A stretch of 5,715 bases of DNA, taken from positions 1-5,715 of the forward strand of contig SLHB01000140.1 of NCBI GenBank assembly GCA_007136375.1, read 5' to 3'. The first letter of the stretch is position 1, and each line of letters opens with the position of its first letter. Below the pieces are notes generated by a model. That model saw only the letters and a list, made by a program, of their open reading frames with translations, did no database searches and was not told where the DNA came from. Source of the stretch: Candidatus Hydrogenedentota bacterium. GTDB taxonomy: Bacteria > Hydrogenedentota > Hydrogenedentia > Hydrogenedentales > SLHB01. Position numbers and translations under genes: made by a program. This document shows positions 5,422 to 5,715 of this stretch, in pieces.

Positions 5422-5715
5422 TCACCGCGCCTTGGGCGTAATGAGCGGGATCTTCTGGCGGCGGTGACGGCGATAGACCTCGAAGTCGCTGTCCAGCGTG
5501 AGAACCGTGTCCCCATACACTTCGCTCATCCGGACCAGACACGCGTCGGCGAGCGAAATCGGACGGTCCGCATACCGGCTCAACAGCTTGTCGACGGTGT
5601 CGATGTGTTCCGTCAACCGGAACGGAACCGCAATAAGTTCCCGCCGCATCATATCGAGAATGGCCGACCGGCCCTGGCCGAGCGCGCGCAACAGGTGAAA
5701 CGCCTCGGCGAGCAC
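5422..5715 (-). CDS. PIN-domain ribonuclease, VapC-like, C-terminal 97 residues (5' end outside window)
   Basis: The frame is open to the right edge. The GTG at the edge is most likely an internal Val, because the fragment begins at the helix that carries the second acidic residue of PIN domains. The fragment runs from Leu-Ala-Glu4-Ala-Phe-His through YADRPISLADACLV (48-61) to TLDSDFEVYRRH (73-84). Glu4, Asp57 and Asp75/Asp77 are the acidic metal-binding residues visible; the first Asp, near the true N-terminus, is missing. PIN proteins of this style are Mg-dependent RNases, usually toxins of VapBC pairs. Any antitoxin gene would lie upstream, to the right and outside the window, so the toxin role is not shown. 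About 40-45 residues are missing by comparison with usual lengths near 135-145. It reads in the same direction as the oxidase operon but is separated from it by 396 bases and looks unrelated in function. Confidence 0.85.
   Translation of the reverse strand: MLAEAFHLLRALGQGRSAILDMMRRELIAVPFRLTEHIDTVDKLLSRYADRPISLADACLVRMSEVYGDTVLTLDSDFEVYRRHRRQKIPLITPKAR

Noticed and set aside
5103..5441. Plus-strand open frame of 112 codons in the intergenic stretch
   Set aside because: No domain, Arg/Pro/Ala-rich composition, no good ribosome site, and its end runs into the PIN gene on the opposite strand.
5713..5715. GTG at the right edge as the start of the PIN gene
   Set aside because: A start here would remove the first strand and first catalytic Asp of the PIN fold; the frame is open past the edge, so it is most likely an internal Val.

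Overview
This GC-rich bacterial window is mostly one minus-strand operon for an aerobic heme-copper terminal oxidase, read from right to left. The order is: a secreted cupredoxin-like protein fused to a carboxypeptidase-regulatory-like fold (5025-4294), cytochrome c oxidase subunit I (4292-2496), subunit III (2499-1900), a 93-residue membrane protein with a Cys-Val-Ala-Cys motif (1832-1551), subunit II with the CuA site (1541-663), and the N-terminal 207 residues of heme A synthase CtaA (622 to the left edge, cut off). Gaps are short (a 4-base overlap and gaps of 1, 9, 40 and 67 bases) and no terminator lies between the genes, so one transcript is likely. Upstream of the operon lies a 396-base non-coding stretch with several hairpins. 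Beyond it is the C-terminal part of a PIN-domain (VapC-type) ribonuclease, also on the minus strand and cut by the right edge.

The genes form a coherent set. Subunit II takes electrons at CuA, subunit I reduces oxygen at heme a3/CuB, subunit III stabilises the core, and CtaA makes the heme A. The cupredoxin could supply electrons or copper, and the CVAC protein could be an assembly or accessory subunit; both of these roles are inference. No CXXCH heme c motif is present, so the cytochrome c donor is encoded elsewhere or is replaced by the cupredoxin.

The most unusual point is in the proton pathways of the oxidase. All metal ligands and the His-Tyr cross-link pair are present, but the canonical K-channel appears dismantled. 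The Lys is Val373, the Ser after the cross-linked Tyr is Ala310, and the entry Glu of subunit II is Trp64. The D-channel keeps its entry Asp136 and gating Glu297 but has lost two of its conserved Asn (now Val125 and Thr143). Subunit II has Gln for Glu in the CuA loop and an extra charged helical stretch just before it.

The sequence does not fix the organism. High GC, subunit I first with subunit II after III, and this subunit I style resemble oxidase clusters I recall from Planctomycetota, Verrucomicrobiota and Acidobacteriota-like bacteria. That is a weak, memory-based inference.
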